Source: Luteitalea pratensis
Lineage (GTDB): Bacteria > Acidobacteriota > Vicinamibacteria > Vicinamibacterales > Vicinamibacteraceae
DNA length: 64,000 nucleotides
Assembly (NCBI RefSeq): GCF_001618865.1
Contig: NZ_CP015136.1
Coordinates: 3,817,001-3,881,000, forward strand
Direction of reading: 5' to 3'
In this document: positions 1-8,113 of the stretch, piece after piece
Position numbering within the stretch: position 1 is the stretch's first letter
Layout of the letters: each line of letters opens with the position of its first letter
The notes under the pieces: model-generated
Database searches by the model: none
The model's input: the letters and a program-made list of their open reading frames with translations, nothing else
What the model was told of the DNA's origin: nothing
Position numbers and translations under genes: made by a program

Positions 1-2
1 CC

Positions 3-503
3 TACCTACCTGAGACGAGCTCGAATGTCGATGAGCAGCCGATCGTGACGAAGGCCGACCTGGCGGGCGGCAGCCCTCTCCCCGCGATGACACCGATGGA
101 GCGCATCGTCGCCGACTACCGCGGCAGCGGCGTGACGATCGGCGCGCACCCGATGGCGTTGCGGCGTGCGGATCTGCGCCTGCGCGGAGTGATGCGATCC
201 GATGAACTCGGGCGGACGCGGGGCGGACGGCGCGTCCGCGTGGCCGGCGCGGTGATTACGCGGCAGCGCCCGGGCACGGCCAAGGGCATGGTGTTCCTCA
301 CCCTCGAGGACGAAGCCGGCCTGGCCAACGTGATCATCCGGCCCGACGTGTTCGATCGACAACGGCCGCTGATCCTGCGCGCGCCGTTCCTGGTGGTGGA
401 GGGGGTCCTGCAGCAGCAGGAAGGCGTGACGTCGGTCCGTGCCGAACGTGTCATGGCCTTTGCGGGCGATCAGCCGCGCGTGCCGTCACATGACTTCAGG
501 TGA
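3..503 (+). CDS. dnaE2: Error-prone DNA polymerase III alpha subunit DnaE2, C-terminal fragment
   Basis: The frame is open from the left edge, so only the last 166 or so residues are present and the start lies outside the window. The residues TPMERIVADYRGSG followed by a beta-rich OB-fold stretch (RVRVAGAVITRQRPGTAKG, then FLTLEDEAGLANVI) are the usual C-terminal end of DnaE2/DnaE polymerases. The short tail ending in PSHDFR is characteristic of DnaE2. DnaE2 works with ImuA/ImuB in damage-induced translesion synthesis; those partners, if present, would lie upstream outside the window. The 3' end overlaps the convergent gene at 486 by 18 bp. Confidence 0.9.
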   Translation, partial: YLPETSSNVDEQPIVTKADLAGGSPLPAMTPMERIVADYRGSGVTIGAHPMALRRADLRLRGVMRSDELGRTRGGRRVRVAGAVITRQRPGTAKGMVFLTLEDEAGLANVIIRPDVFDRQRPLILRAPFLVVEGVLQQQEGVTSVRAERVMAFAGDQPRVPSHDFR

Positions 504-1202
504 TCCGGGCCATGGCAAAACCTTGACCCTGACCACTGCGGCCAGCCAGAAGATGCCGAGCGCGGTAGCCATGATGGCGGACCGATATTGCCGCCACGGC
601 AGACGCTCTGTGCGGTAGCTGAGATGGCCATTCCCGACCCGAAGAACCTCAGCCCCGATGGACCAGCTATCGCCGACAAACACGGCGCCACACACAGCCA
701 TCACTGACATGATGATCACCGCGACCAGCAGAGCGAATCGTTCATCACGGGAGAATCGACGCGTGATTACCCCGACCAATTGGTATGCGATCGCCACGTA
801 CGCGAAGCCGAACACGAGGAGAACGGCGGTGTCGAAAATGATGTCTCGGTGCTGAGCGTACTCACGCACAGTACCCACGGCGATGGCATGACGCTGAGAG
901 ATCCTCTCGAACAGCAACGACATGCACTGGTCGCGAACCTCCGCATGAGGACCGGCGCCCTGCTGCCGAAGCGGTGACACATCGGCGTAGGCGATCGCCC
1001 AACTCTCCGCCGTCGCCGCCTCGGCTCGAAGGTGAGCACGGTCGGCGAATCGGTCCAGATGCCACGGTCGCGGTGGCTCGGCTGGGATTTCACATCGCCG
1101 CGCCTGGCCGTTTGCTGCTGGAGCCGGCAAGCGCTTGGATAGGATCATCGCTATCAGAAGCATCAACGCTACCGCACCGATTGCGCGACCTGTGCGACCC
1201 AT
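486..1202 (-). CDS. Hypothetical membrane protein
   Basis: No family recognised. The 238-residue product has an N-terminal hydrophobic segment (AIGAVALMLLIAMIL), a soluble stretch of about 80 residues, and three more hydrophobic segments (TAVLLVFGFAYVAIAYQLVG, ALLVAVIIMSVMAVCGAVFV, and IMATALGIFWLAAVV near the C terminus). It is probably a four-pass inner-membrane protein. The ATG at 1202 is preferred to the GTG at 1226 because a GGAGG sequence precedes it by 5 nt. The gene ends tail-to-tail with dnaE2, overlapping it by 18 bp. Confidence 0.7.
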   Translation of the reverse strand: MGRTGRAIGAVALMLLIAMILSKRLPAPAANGQARRCEIPAEPPRPWHLDRFADRAHLRAEAATAESWAIAYADVSPLRQQGAGPHAEVRDQCMSLLFERISQRHAIAVGTVREYAQHRDIIFDTAVLLVFGFAYVAIAYQLVGVITRRFSRDERFALLVAVIIMSVMAVCGAVFVGDSWSIGAEVLRVGNGHLSYRTERLPWRQYRSAIMATALGIFWLAAVVRVKVLPWPGSPEVM

Positions 1203-1358
1203 CCGCACCTCCAGCAAGTTTGACACCGCGCCTGGGCATCGGGTTCGGTGGAGGAATTCTTTCGTGCCGGCGCCGTGATGCGGAACACGGCCGCGGCAAG
1301 CGCAGGCTCCTGCTCCGCCGCTCGAAGAAGGTGTCGTGCACTTCTGAACTGCTCACGC

Positions 1359-2363
1359 TCATGCCGTCACCCCGGTCCTTGCGAGTCGCACGTCGAGGTG
1401 CGTGGCCCACGGACATCGACTCCCGAGCGCGGCCACGAGCCGCGCCCGCGATTCGGCGCTCGCCGCGAGGACGGTGATCGAACCACCGGCTCCTCCCGCG
1501 CCATTGACCTTCCAGCCGATCGCGTCCGGGCCGCACACGGCTTCGATGACGACGTGGGCTTCGGCGCTCACAAGTGACGCATGCAGCTGCGCCTGGATCC
1601 CGGTGTTGCGCGTCAGCACGGCACCGTAGGTGTCGAGGTCGTCGGCGACGAGGGCGGCGGCACCCTCGTGCGCGCACCGGCGCAGCGCCTCGAGGCGGGC
1701 ATCGCCGGCGCCGGCATGCTGCAGCGCCTCGACGACCTGTCGATGGACGGCCGACGAGTCGTGCCCACGGGCGAGGAGCACCACGAGCAACCGCGCGTCG
1801 AGGGCGGCAGTCGTCTCCGGCGACAGCGTCAGCGACGTCCGCCGGGCAGAGGGATACGCCGCCATCTCGATCAGCGCCGGACCACCGGCGGCTGCGGCCC
1901 ACTGATCCTGGATGCCGCTCTGCTGCGAGAGACGGCGTGTCTCGACGAGGTGGGCCCGACGCGCCAGCGAGGCCGGATCGAGCGCCGTGCCGCGCAGGCG
2001 GTCGAGCGCTGCCAGCACCGCCACGCATACGCTCGCCGACGTCCCCATCGACGCGCCCGGCGGCACCTGCGATCCGACGTCGAGTACCCACGCGCCTTCC
2101 GGAACTTCCGCTTCGTCCAGGCAGGCGCCGATCAGGGGATCCGGACACACCTGCGGAGGAGTGCCCGCCGACCAGTGCCATTCCCTGTCGAAGTTGCGCA
2201 GTCGCACCTGGACGCCGGCAGGCCCTCGCTCCGCGCCGACGCTCACGTCGACTCCGGGCCACACCGCCAGGTGACACACCGCGCCATGGCCGGCAAACCA
2301 CGTGTCGGTCCACCCCCCAAGGTCGGCGATCCGGGTCGGAGCGGAGACGGAGATGTGGGGCAT
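1359..2363 (-). CDS. GHMP-family sugar kinase
   Basis: The protein has 334 residues. The N terminus SAPTRIADLGGWTDTWF matches the substrate-loop start of GHMP kinases acting on sugars (heptose-7-phosphate, L-fucose and glucuronate kinases). The glycine-rich ATP loop is seen in PPGASMGTSASVCVAVLAAL. The C-terminal GHMP motif is seen in KVNGAGGAGGSITVLA. It should phosphorylate a sugar or sugar acid at the anomeric or a distal hydroxyl; the substrate cannot be read from sequence. The ATG at 2363 is preferred to the GTG at 2375 because the conserved N terminus begins there. It lies about 105 bp downstream of the dus gene on the same strand, separated by an AT-rich inverted repeat. Confidence 0.85.
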   Translation of the reverse strand: MPHISVSAPTRIADLGGWTDTWFAGHGAVCHLAVWPGVDVSVGAERGPAGVQVRLRNFDREWHWSAGTPPQVCPDPLIGACLDEAEVPEGAWVLDVGSQVPPGASMGTSASVCVAVLAALDRLRGTALDPASLARRAHLVETRRLSQQSGIQDQWAAAAGGPALIEMAAYPSARRTSLTLSPETTAALDARLLVVLLARGHDSSAVHRQVVEALQHAGAGDARLEALRRCAHEGAAALVADDLDTYGAVLTRNTGIQAQLHASLVSAEAHVVIEAVCGPDAIGWKVNGAGGAGGSITVLAASAESRARLVAALGSRCPWATHLDVRLARTGVTA

Positions 2364-2466
2364 CGGAAATTGCACAATTCCACAATTTCAGAATTTCACT
2401 ACCACCGCCATTGGTCGCCCTGCTGGTGGTGGTGAAATTCTGCAATTCTGCCAATTCTGAAATTTT
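2364..2466. repeat. AGAATTTC-type repeat, inverted pair
   Basis: This is an AT-rich island in GC-rich DNA. On the minus strand the dus stop codon TAG is followed at once by degenerate 8-9 bp units (AATTTCAG, AATTGGCAG, AATTGCAG, AATTTCAC). After a short spacer the same units occur in the opposite orientation up to the GHMP kinase start codon. The two halves could pair into a long hairpin. The same repeat type follows the radical SAM stop codon at 42779. Confidence 0.85.
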
Positions 2467-2468
2467 CG

Positions 2469-3578
2469 CTACCCCGCCGCGGGCGTTTCCTGGGGCGTTC
2501 GCCGATCGCGCGCATCGCGCGGCACATTGGGAACGATATCGGCCGGGAGGTCCGCGGGCAGGAGTTCCTCACCGGCCATGAGGCCATCGGCGATCCACTC
2601 GTGGACTTCGGGCTCCGGGCGTGCGAGCAACGCCTCGAGCGGCGAACCCGGGGCGTCAAAGACGGCGCGCTCCTGCATCGGCACGTACGATCCGTCGACT
2701 TGCCGCGGTATGTGGCGACACCACAAGCCGAGGTGCCACACCAGGAACGGTCGCAGCCGCGTGTGCCCCCGCTCATCGTCGCCGAAGTGCTCCTTTGCGA
2801 GGCGCACGTACTCCCGATAGATAGCGACCCGACCCTCGGCCGAGTCGTCCACGACCTGTCCGGCGGCCTCGGCAAAGATCCAGGGCTTGATGAGGGCGCC
2901 CCGGGCGATCATCACCGCCTGCACGCCGGACAGGGCGCGCCCGCGGGCGATGTCCTCGGGAAACAGGATGTCGCCATTGCCGACGACGGGGATGCCGACG
3001 GCGGCGGCAACTTCGCCAATTGCGGCCCAATCCGCGGCATTCCGGTACCGCGCACTGCGCGTCCGGCCATGCACCGTGAGGGCATCGGCCCCACCGGCTT
3101 CGGCCGCCCGTGCAACATCCACGGCGTTTCGCTCGTCTTCATTCCAGCCGAGCCGAATCTTGACGGTGACCGGCACGGCGCCCGCGCCTTCCTTCATGGC
3201 GGCCACGAGCCGCTCGATCCGGCGCGGCTGGCGGAGGAGGGCGGAGCCGAGCCCGCGACGGGTGAACTCGTCGATCGGGCAACCGAGATTCAGGTCGACG
3301 AAGTCGGCGCCGCGAGAGGCGACCAGGGCGGCGCCCCAGCGGAGTTCGTCGGGAGAGCGTCCGGCGAGTTGCACGCCGAAGCACCGTTCGTCGGGCGCGC
3401 GCTGAATCAGCGCGAACTCGGCGCGGCGACGGCGCTGAAGGCTGCGCACGACCGCCATCTCGCTCGTCGTGACCGTGGCCCCGAAGGCCTGGCACAGGCG
3501 CCGGTACGGAAGGTTGCCCCCTTTCGTCATCGGCGCCATCACGAGCGCGGGACCGGACAGTGCTGAAATGACGGACAT
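2469..3578 (-). CDS. tRNA-dihydrouridine synthase (Dus family)
   Basis: This is a 369-residue FMN-dependent enzyme that reduces uridine to dihydrouridine in the tRNA D-loop region. The N-terminal VMAPMTKGGNLPYRRLC corresponds to the FMN-binding start of the TIM barrel. The active-site loop DLNLGCPIDEFTRRGLGSAL contains the catalytic Cys in the NxGCP motif; its GCPID form resembles the Dus3 type more than DusA/B/C. KIRLGWNEDE, TVHGRTRSARY and GNGDILFPEDI are the following phosphate- and RNA-contacting strands. ARGALIKPWIF is the usual end of the barrel. Start ATG is at 3578. The substrate position is not assigned. Confidence 0.93.
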   Translation of the reverse strand: MSVISALSGPALVMAPMTKGGNLPYRRLCQAFGATVTTSEMAVVRSLQRRRRAEFALIQRAPDERCFGVQLAGRSPDELRWGAALVASRGADFVDLNLGCPIDEFTRRGLGSALLRQPRRIERLVAAMKEGAGAVPVTVKIRLGWNEDERNAVDVARAAEAGGADALTVHGRTRSARYRNAADWAAIGEVAAAVGIPVVGNGDILFPEDIARGRALSGVQAVMIARGALIKPWIFAEAAGQVVDDSAEGRVAIYREYVRLAKEHFGDDERGHTRLRPFLVWHLGLWCRHIPRQVDGSYVPMQERAVFDAPGSPLEALLARPEPEVHEWIADGLMAGEELLPADLPADIVPNVPRDARDRRTPQETPAAG

Positions 3579-3662
3579 GGGCGGTCGTATGATAAGCGGT
3601 GGAAGGGTGGCCGAGCTTGAGCTTTGCGACTACACTTACGGCCATTCGGACGAGGAAATCTG

Positions 3663-4031
3663 ATGCCTCACCCGTTCAAGGTGCACCGGACCGCTGAAGG
3701 CGACGTGTCGGTGCTGCATCTCGAGGGCTTTCTCGACGCACACACCGCGCCGGTGTTCGAACAGGCCATCCAGGCCGAACTCGACGCCAATCGCCCACGC
3801 CTCATCGTCGACGGCGAGAAGCTGACCTACATCTCGTCGGCCGGCCTCGGCGTGTTCATGGGCTTCATCGAGCAGATCCGTGAGTTGGGCGGCGACTTGA
3901 AGATCTGCGGCCTCAGTCCGAAGGTCCGCCAGATTTTCGAGATCCTGGGATTCCAGGCGATCTACGACATGGTCGAGACGGTGCCCGACGCCGTGCAGCG
4001 TTTCACGACCAGCCCGACGCCGGAGGCATGA
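3663..4031 (+). CDS. Anti-sigma factor antagonist (STAS domain)
   Basis: This 122-residue single STAS domain protein belongs to the SpoIIAA/RsbV type. The helix-start motif TYISSAGLGVFMGF contains the serine expected to be phosphorylated by the partner kinase. Dephosphorylated STAS protein binds the kinase and frees its target. The ATG at 3663 follows GAGGAAA with good spacing. Its last codons overlap the start of the anti-sigma kinase gene by 4 bp, so the two are likely translationally coupled. Confidence 0.93.
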   Translation: MPHPFKVHRTAEGDVSVLHLEGFLDAHTAPVFEQAIQAELDANRPRLIVDGEKLTYISSAGLGVFMGFIEQIRELGGDLKICGLSPKVRQIFEILGFQAIYDMVETVPDAVQRFTTSPTPEA

Positions 4032-4468
4032 ACGACATGACCTCCCTCGAGCGGACGTTGACCCTGACAGTGCCCTCGGCTACCGTGAATCTGGCGCTGA
4101 TTCGGGACTTCGTCGTCAACGTCGGCTCGCAGGCCGGCCTCGGCCAGGACGATGTCGCCAAGCTCGAGCTGGCCGTGGACGAGGCGTGTGCCAACGTCAT
4201 GGAACATGCCCATGGCCACGACAGCAACAAGGAAGTGACCGTGCGCGCCACGTTCGATGCGTCGACGCTCCGCATCGAGGTGTTGGACGAGGGCCAGGGC
4301 TTCGATCCCACCGTGGTCCCGGCGACGCCGGTCGAGCAGATGGTCCACGATCGCCGTACCGGCGGCCTCGGCCTGCGCGTGATGAAGTCCCTCATGGACG
4401 AGGTCTCCTACGAGATCGTCCCCGGCGAGCGCAACCGGCTCCGCCTCCTCAAGCGCATCCAGAAATAG
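4028..4468 (+). CDS. Anti-sigma factor serine kinase (HATPase_c_2, RsbW-like)
   Basis: This 146-residue GHKL-fold kinase has an N box (LAVDEACANVMEHAHG), a G1 box (LDEGQGFDP) and a G2 box (RTGGLGLRVMKSLMDEV). It is expected to bind a sigma factor or other target and to phosphorylate the STAS protein encoded upstream. The ATG overlaps the STAS stop codon. No sigma factor gene lies next to this module, so its output is unknown and may not be transcriptional. Confidence 0.92.
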   Translation: MNDMTSLERTLTLTVPSATVNLALIRDFVVNVGSQAGLGQDDVAKLELAVDEACANVMEHAHGHDSNKEVTVRATFDASTLRIEVLDEGQGFDPTVVPATPVEQMVHDRRTGGLGLRVMKSLMDEVSYEIVPGERNRLRLLKRIQK

Positions 4469-4476
4469 ACCGTCCC

Positions 4477-6111
4477 GTGGCGCACGTCTCCGTCAGCCGC
4501 CTCGAATCCCTCCTGGAATCGGCGCAGCTGCTGCATGCCTCGCTCGATCTCGACAACCTGCTGAAACACCTGCTGCGCACCGTGATGGGGCGATTGCTGG
4601 TCACCCGCGCGGTGATCGCGATCGACGTCGGCGATGGGCTGCGCGTGGCCATGGCCCGCGGTGTCAGCGAGGCGCCGGTCGGCTCGCGCTTCGACGCCGC
4701 GCGTGCGACCTCGCTCGGCCTGCCGCAGCAGATGCCAATCGGCGTCGCGCCGGCGGTGGGCCTGCTCGCGACGGCGCCGCCGGCGCGCCCCGCTGTGGAC
4801 GACGAGGAGCGCGCGTTTCTCGAGGCATTGCTCGGCATCGCGGCCACCGGGATCAGCAACGCGTCCTCACATGCGCAGGCCACACGCCTGAACCGCGACC
4901 TCGATCGCAAGATCCAGGAACTGCGCACGCTGATGGAACTCGGCCGCGCCTTCTCGCGCGTCAGCGAGGTCGAAGAAGTCGCACGTATCTTCGGCCTCAC
5001 GCTGGCAGGGCAGTGGATGGTCACGCGCTATGCCATCGCCGTCTGCCGCGACACGTTCGGCACGATCTCTCGTCAGCAGGGCGTGAAGCTGCCGCCGCTC
5101 TCGACCTACATGGAGGCCTTGCACAACCTGCCGGAAGCGTCACTGGTGAGCGACCTGCAGGACGGCGAGGTGCGCGCGATGTTCGAGGCGCACCGTCTGC
5201 AGGTCGTGTTCTCGCTGCGCAGCGGTGAACAGGTCTGCGGCTTTGCCGCGCTCGGCGCGCGCCCCGGCGGGCAGACATGGACCGGCGCCGATCTCGAACT
5301 CGGCGCCGGCATGGCAGCGCAGGCTGTCGTCGCGTTCGACAACTGCTGGCACCTGCGCGAGATGCTCGACAAGAAGCAGTACGAGAAGGAACTGGCCGTC
5401 GCCGCGGGTATCCAGCAAGGGCTGTTTCCGTCCGTACTGCCGAAGCTGGCGGGCCTCGACGTGGCGGCGATGAACCGTCCGGCGCAGCAGGTCGGGGGCG
5501 ACTACTACGACGTGCTGACGCTGACCGATCGCGGTGACGACGCCTGCCTGTTCTGCGTGGCCGACGTCTCGGGCAAGGGCCTGGCGGCATCGCTGCTCAT
5601 GAGCACGATCCAGGCGACGCTGCGGGCACTGCTCGGGCGCGAGGCCTCGCTTGCGGAGCTTGCGTGTCGCGCCAACGAGCTGTTGTTCGCGACGACGCCG
5701 GGCAGCAAGTACGCCACCGCCGCGCTCGTACTCGCGCATCCCGCGACCGGCGAGTGCCGGTACGTCAGCGGTGGCCACACCGAGACCCTGCTGTTGCGGG
5801 CCAGCGGCGAACGCATCTGGATGGGCGCCACAGGCGTGCCGCTGGGGCTCTTCCCGGGCATGACGTGGGAGGAACTGTCGTTCACGCTCGCGTCAGGCGA
5901 CGTGCTCGTCCTCTACTCCGACGGCGTCAGCGAAGCTCAGACTGCGGTGTTCGACGAGTTCGGTCCCGAACGCCTCGCCGACATCGTCGAACGGCAGCGC
6001 GAGCGACTGTCGGCCGAGATCATCGACGCCATCGTCGCCGCCATCGACGCCTTCGTCGAAGGGGCCCCACAGTTCGATGACATCACGTTGATGGTGATTC
6101 GGAGACTGTGA
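4477..6111 (+). CDS. PP2C-type (SpoIIE) phosphatase with two GAF domains
   Basis: The 544-residue protein likely dephosphorylates the STAS antagonist and so sets the partner switch. Residues 1-130 and about 150-300 form two GAF-like sensor regions. A coiled linker (REMLDKKQYEKELAVAAGIQ) leads into the SpoIIE phosphatase domain from about residue 305. Metal-binding motifs are visible: VGGDYYDV, VADVSGKGLAASLLMS, SGGHTETLLL, VLYSDGVSEAQ and DDITLMVIR. The GTG at 4477 is chosen because it lies 8 bp after the kinase stop codon and the protein sequence becomes family-like from there; the frame stays open further upstream inside the kinase gene. The three genes form one operon. Confidence 0.92.
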   Translation: MAHVSVSRLESLLESAQLLHASLDLDNLLKHLLRTVMGRLLVTRAVIAIDVGDGLRVAMARGVSEAPVGSRFDAARATSLGLPQQMPIGVAPAVGLLATAPPARPAVDDEERAFLEALLGIAATGISNASSHAQATRLNRDLDRKIQELRTLMELGRAFSRVSEVEEVARIFGLTLAGQWMVTRYAIAVCRDTFGTISRQQGVKLPPLSTYMEALHNLPEASLVSDLQDGEVRAMFEAHRLQVVFSLRSGEQVCGFAALGARPGGQTWTGADLELGAGMAAQAVVAFDNCWHLREMLDKKQYEKELAVAAGIQQGLFPSVLPKLAGLDVAAMNRPAQQVGGDYYDVLTLTDRGDDACLFCVADVSGKGLAASLLMSTIQATLRALLGREASLAELACRANELLFATTPGSKYATAALVLAHPATGECRYVSGGHTETLLLRASGERIWMGATGVPLGLFPGMTWEELSFTLASGDVLVLYSDGVSEAQTAVFDEFGPERLADIVERQRERLSAEIIDAIVAAIDAFVEGAPQFDDITLMVIRRL

Positions 6112-6177
6112 TGAACGCCGAACGCTGAACGCCGAACGCTGAGCGTTGCACCGGGTACCCGGCCCCGGTACCGGTTC
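6110..6177. repeat. TGAACGC heptad array facing a GGTACCG heptad array
   Basis: After the phosphatase TGA come units of 7 bp (GAACGCC, GAACGCT, GAACGCC, GAACGCT, GAGCGTT). From the other side, the minus-strand yajQ stop TGA is followed directly by ACCGGTACCGGGGCCGGGTA and CCCGG, a different heptad type. Two repeat families therefore meet in one convergent intergenic space, each oriented away from its own gene. Confidence 0.8.
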
Positions 6178-6679
6178 ACGACCGGTAATTCCCGAACATC
6201 AGCTCGATGCCGAAATCGTGGCCACGGAGACGCTTCATCGCCTCCTGCAGTTCGTCCTTCGAGTTCGAGGTCACGCGCACCTGCTCGGCCTGGATGGTAG
6301 CCTGCACCTTCTTCAATCCCTCGTCCTTGAGGAACTTCACGATCGCCTTGGCGGCCTCGGTGGGGATGCCCTGCTGCAGCGACACGACCCGGCGCACGGC
6401 ACTGCCGGCGGCCATCTCCTTGTCGCCCAGCTTCATGTTCTTGATCGGCACGCCGCGCTTGAACATCTTGCCCTGCAGCACCTCCCACACCGCCGACAAC
6501 TTGTAGTCATCGTCGGCGAGCAGCGTGATCGTGCTCTTGGCCTTGTCGAAATCGATCTCGATGTGTGCGCCCTTGAAGTCGAAGCGCTGCCCGATTTCCT
6601 TCTGGGCCTGGTTCACGGCGTTGTCCACTTCCTGCAGATCCACGGTGGACGTGATGTCGAAGCTCGCTGCGGCGGCCAT
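6176..6679 (-). CDS. yajQ: YajQ family nucleotide-binding protein
   Basis: The 167-residue protein is full length for the family, with the characteristic N terminus SFDITSTVDLQEVDNAVNQA and the later motifs FDFKGAHIEID, VGIP-like VPIKNMKL and VQATIQAEQVRVTSNSKDEL. YajQ proteins bind nucleotides, and some (for example in Xanthomonas) bind cyclic di-GMP and act as transcription co-regulators. The local role is not shown here. Start is ATG at 6679. Confidence 0.95.
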   Translation of the reverse strand: MAAAASFDITSTVDLQEVDNAVNQAQKEIGQRFDFKGAHIEIDFDKAKSTITLLADDDYKLSAVWEVLQGKMFKRGVPIKNMKLGDKEMAAGSAVRRVVSLQQGIPTEAAKAIVKFLKDEGLKKVQATIQAEQVRVTSNSKDELQEAMKRLRGHDFGIELMFGNYRS

Positions 6680-6699
6680 AGGGGTGAATAGTAAACAGA

Positions 6700-6787
6700 A
6701 ATGCCGGAATGCCGGAATGCCGAGAATGCTGGAATGTCGAAGGCATCATCCGAAAGTGGTTTCGACATTGCGGCATTCCCGGCATTG
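6700..6787. repeat. GGAATGCC repeats with inverted copy
   Basis: Units of about 8 bp (GGAATGCC, GGAATGCC, GAGAATGCT, GGAATGTC) are followed, after about 20 bp, by their inverted counterparts (TTCGACATTGCGGCATTCCC then GGCATT). The element lies upstream of the yajQ start and just left of the insertion sequence, so it may be the original promoter-side spacer between yajQ and the CoA-transferase gene. Confidence 0.75.
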
Positions 6788-6832
6788 TCACGCGGTCACG
6801 CGACGGGGCGCGGCCTGTATTCGGCCCGCTAG

Positions 6833-8100
6833 GAGCTTGCTGAAGAACCGGCCATGACGGCTGATTTCATCCCGCTCGCTGTGCGAGACGTGACCTATCG
6901 AGTCGGATACACGTGGGCGGGTCGACCGCGGCGACCCGCGGCCACACGGTCGACGGAGGCCTTACGCAGGCGTAGCCGCCATCGCGAGGAGTCTCGGCAG
7001 TCGTCGCAGGTTGAAGGCGGCGCACGCGAAGACGAACAGGCTGTCGACCTTGTCGAGCCCGCGGAGCTTCACCTTGCGCAGCCCCGCCAGCGGTTTCAGC
7101 CACCCGAAGACGCGTTCGATGCGCGGCCGACAGGCCTGACTGATGCTGTAGCCGGCATGCCGTGTCGTGCGCCGATCGATCGCGCTGCCGCCCGTCCGCT
7201 TCACGTTCTGGCTGACGTGCGGCGTGTATCCGAGTTGCCGCGTGACATCGACGAAATCGCGGGTATCGAACAGTTTGTCCGCGCCGAGCGTGCGCGGGCG
7301 CGACGGACGCGCATGCTTCTGCAGCATCAGCAGCGCGGCGTCGCGTTCGGCGTGGCCATCCGCCGTCGTGGCCATGCCGTCCACGATCAAACCGTGGCGA
7401 TTCTCCATCAGCACGTGCCCGAGGTACGCCAGCCGCGCCTCGCTCTGGAACGATTTGCGATACAACCGCGCATCCGGATCGGTCTTGGAGGCGTGCGTGT
7501 CGTTGGTGCGTGTTTGGCCATGGAAGTTGCGGCCATCACCCTCGGGCGGCCCGTCCTTCGGCTGAAAACTCTTCTGACTCGCCCAGGCCTCGATCAACGT
7601 GCCGTCGACGGTGAAGTGCTCGTCAGACATCCACGCCGAGGCCCGGTCGACGACCCGTTGCAGGAACTGGCGCGCGACCTCCTGATTCAGCAAGCGATCG
7701 CGGTTCTTGGTGAAGACGGTCGGGACCCAGATCGGCTCGTCCATCTCGAGCCCCACGAACCACCGGAACAGGATGTTGTAATCGAGCTGCTCCATCAGCA
7801 GCCGCTCGCTGCGGATCGAGTAGAACAACTGCAGCAACTGCGCCCGCAGCAGGCGCTCAGGCGGAATCGACGGACGTCCGACGCGGGCATAGAGGCCATC
7901 AAAGTCGCGCGACATGTCGCGCAGGATCTCGTCGACCAGCGCCCGAATCGGGCGCAGCGGATGATCGGCCGGGACGCGATCCTCGGCCGAGACGTAGCTG
8001 AACATCGAGGTGGGCTGACGGTCGTCTCCGCGCATGCTCGCCATCGTAGTGCTCGGGATCCGCGTTGTCGATCCCTCAGGCGCCGTTTTTCAGCAAGCTC
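6833..8100 (-). mobile_element. IS5-type insertion sequence, 1268 bp, with CTAG flanks
   Basis: The left end reads GAGCTTGCTGAAGAACCGGC. The reverse complement of the right end reads GAGCTTGCTGAAAAACGGCG, giving imperfect terminal inverted repeats. Both ends are bordered by CTAG (6829-6832 and 8101-8104), a 4-bp flank typical of target duplication by the IS5 group. One complete transposase gene lies inside on the minus strand. The right end lies 13 bp from the GTG start of the CoA-transferase gene. The ends and the reading frame look intact, so the insertion is probably recent. Confidence 0.92.
6962..8044 (-). CDS. IS5 family transposase
   Basis: This 360-residue DDE transposase has an N-terminal DUF772-type helix-turn-helix region (HPLRPIRALVDEIL, then RPSIPPERLLRAQLLQLFY and RWFVGLEMDEPIW). 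The catalytic core has the first Asp in FTVDGTLIEAWAS, the second in LGADKLFDTRDF, and the Glu in RPRIERVFGWLKPLAGLRKV. No frameshift or internal stop is seen, so it is probably active. It reads away from the CoA-transferase gene. Confidence 0.95.
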   Translation of the reverse strand: MASMRGDDRQPTSMFSYVSAEDRVPADHPLRPIRALVDEILRDMSRDFDGLYARVGRPSIPPERLLRAQLLQLFYSIRSERLLMEQLDYNILFRWFVGLEMDEPIWVPTVFTKNRDRLLNQEVARQFLQRVVDRASAWMSDEHFTVDGTLIEAWASQKSFQPKDGPPEGDGRNFHGQTRTNDTHASKTDPDARLYRKSFQSEARLAYLGHVLMENRHGLIVDGMATTADGHAERDAALLMLQKHARPSRPRTLGADKLFDTRDFVDVTRQLGYTPHVSQNVKRTGGSAIDRRTTRHAGYSISQACRPRIERVFGWLKPLAGLRKVKLRGLDKVDSLFVFACAAFNLRRLPRLLAMAATPA

Positions 8101-8113
8101 CTAGAATAGGTCG

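Noticed and set aside
1090-2454. 454-codon minus-strand frame overlapping the GHMP kinase
   Set aside because: Same strand but another frame, Arg-rich and without motifs; the kinase frame carries all conserved residues.
6854-8104. 416-codon open frame on the plus strand inside the IS
   Set aside because: Antisense to a complete transposase; no known IS5 accessory gene matches.
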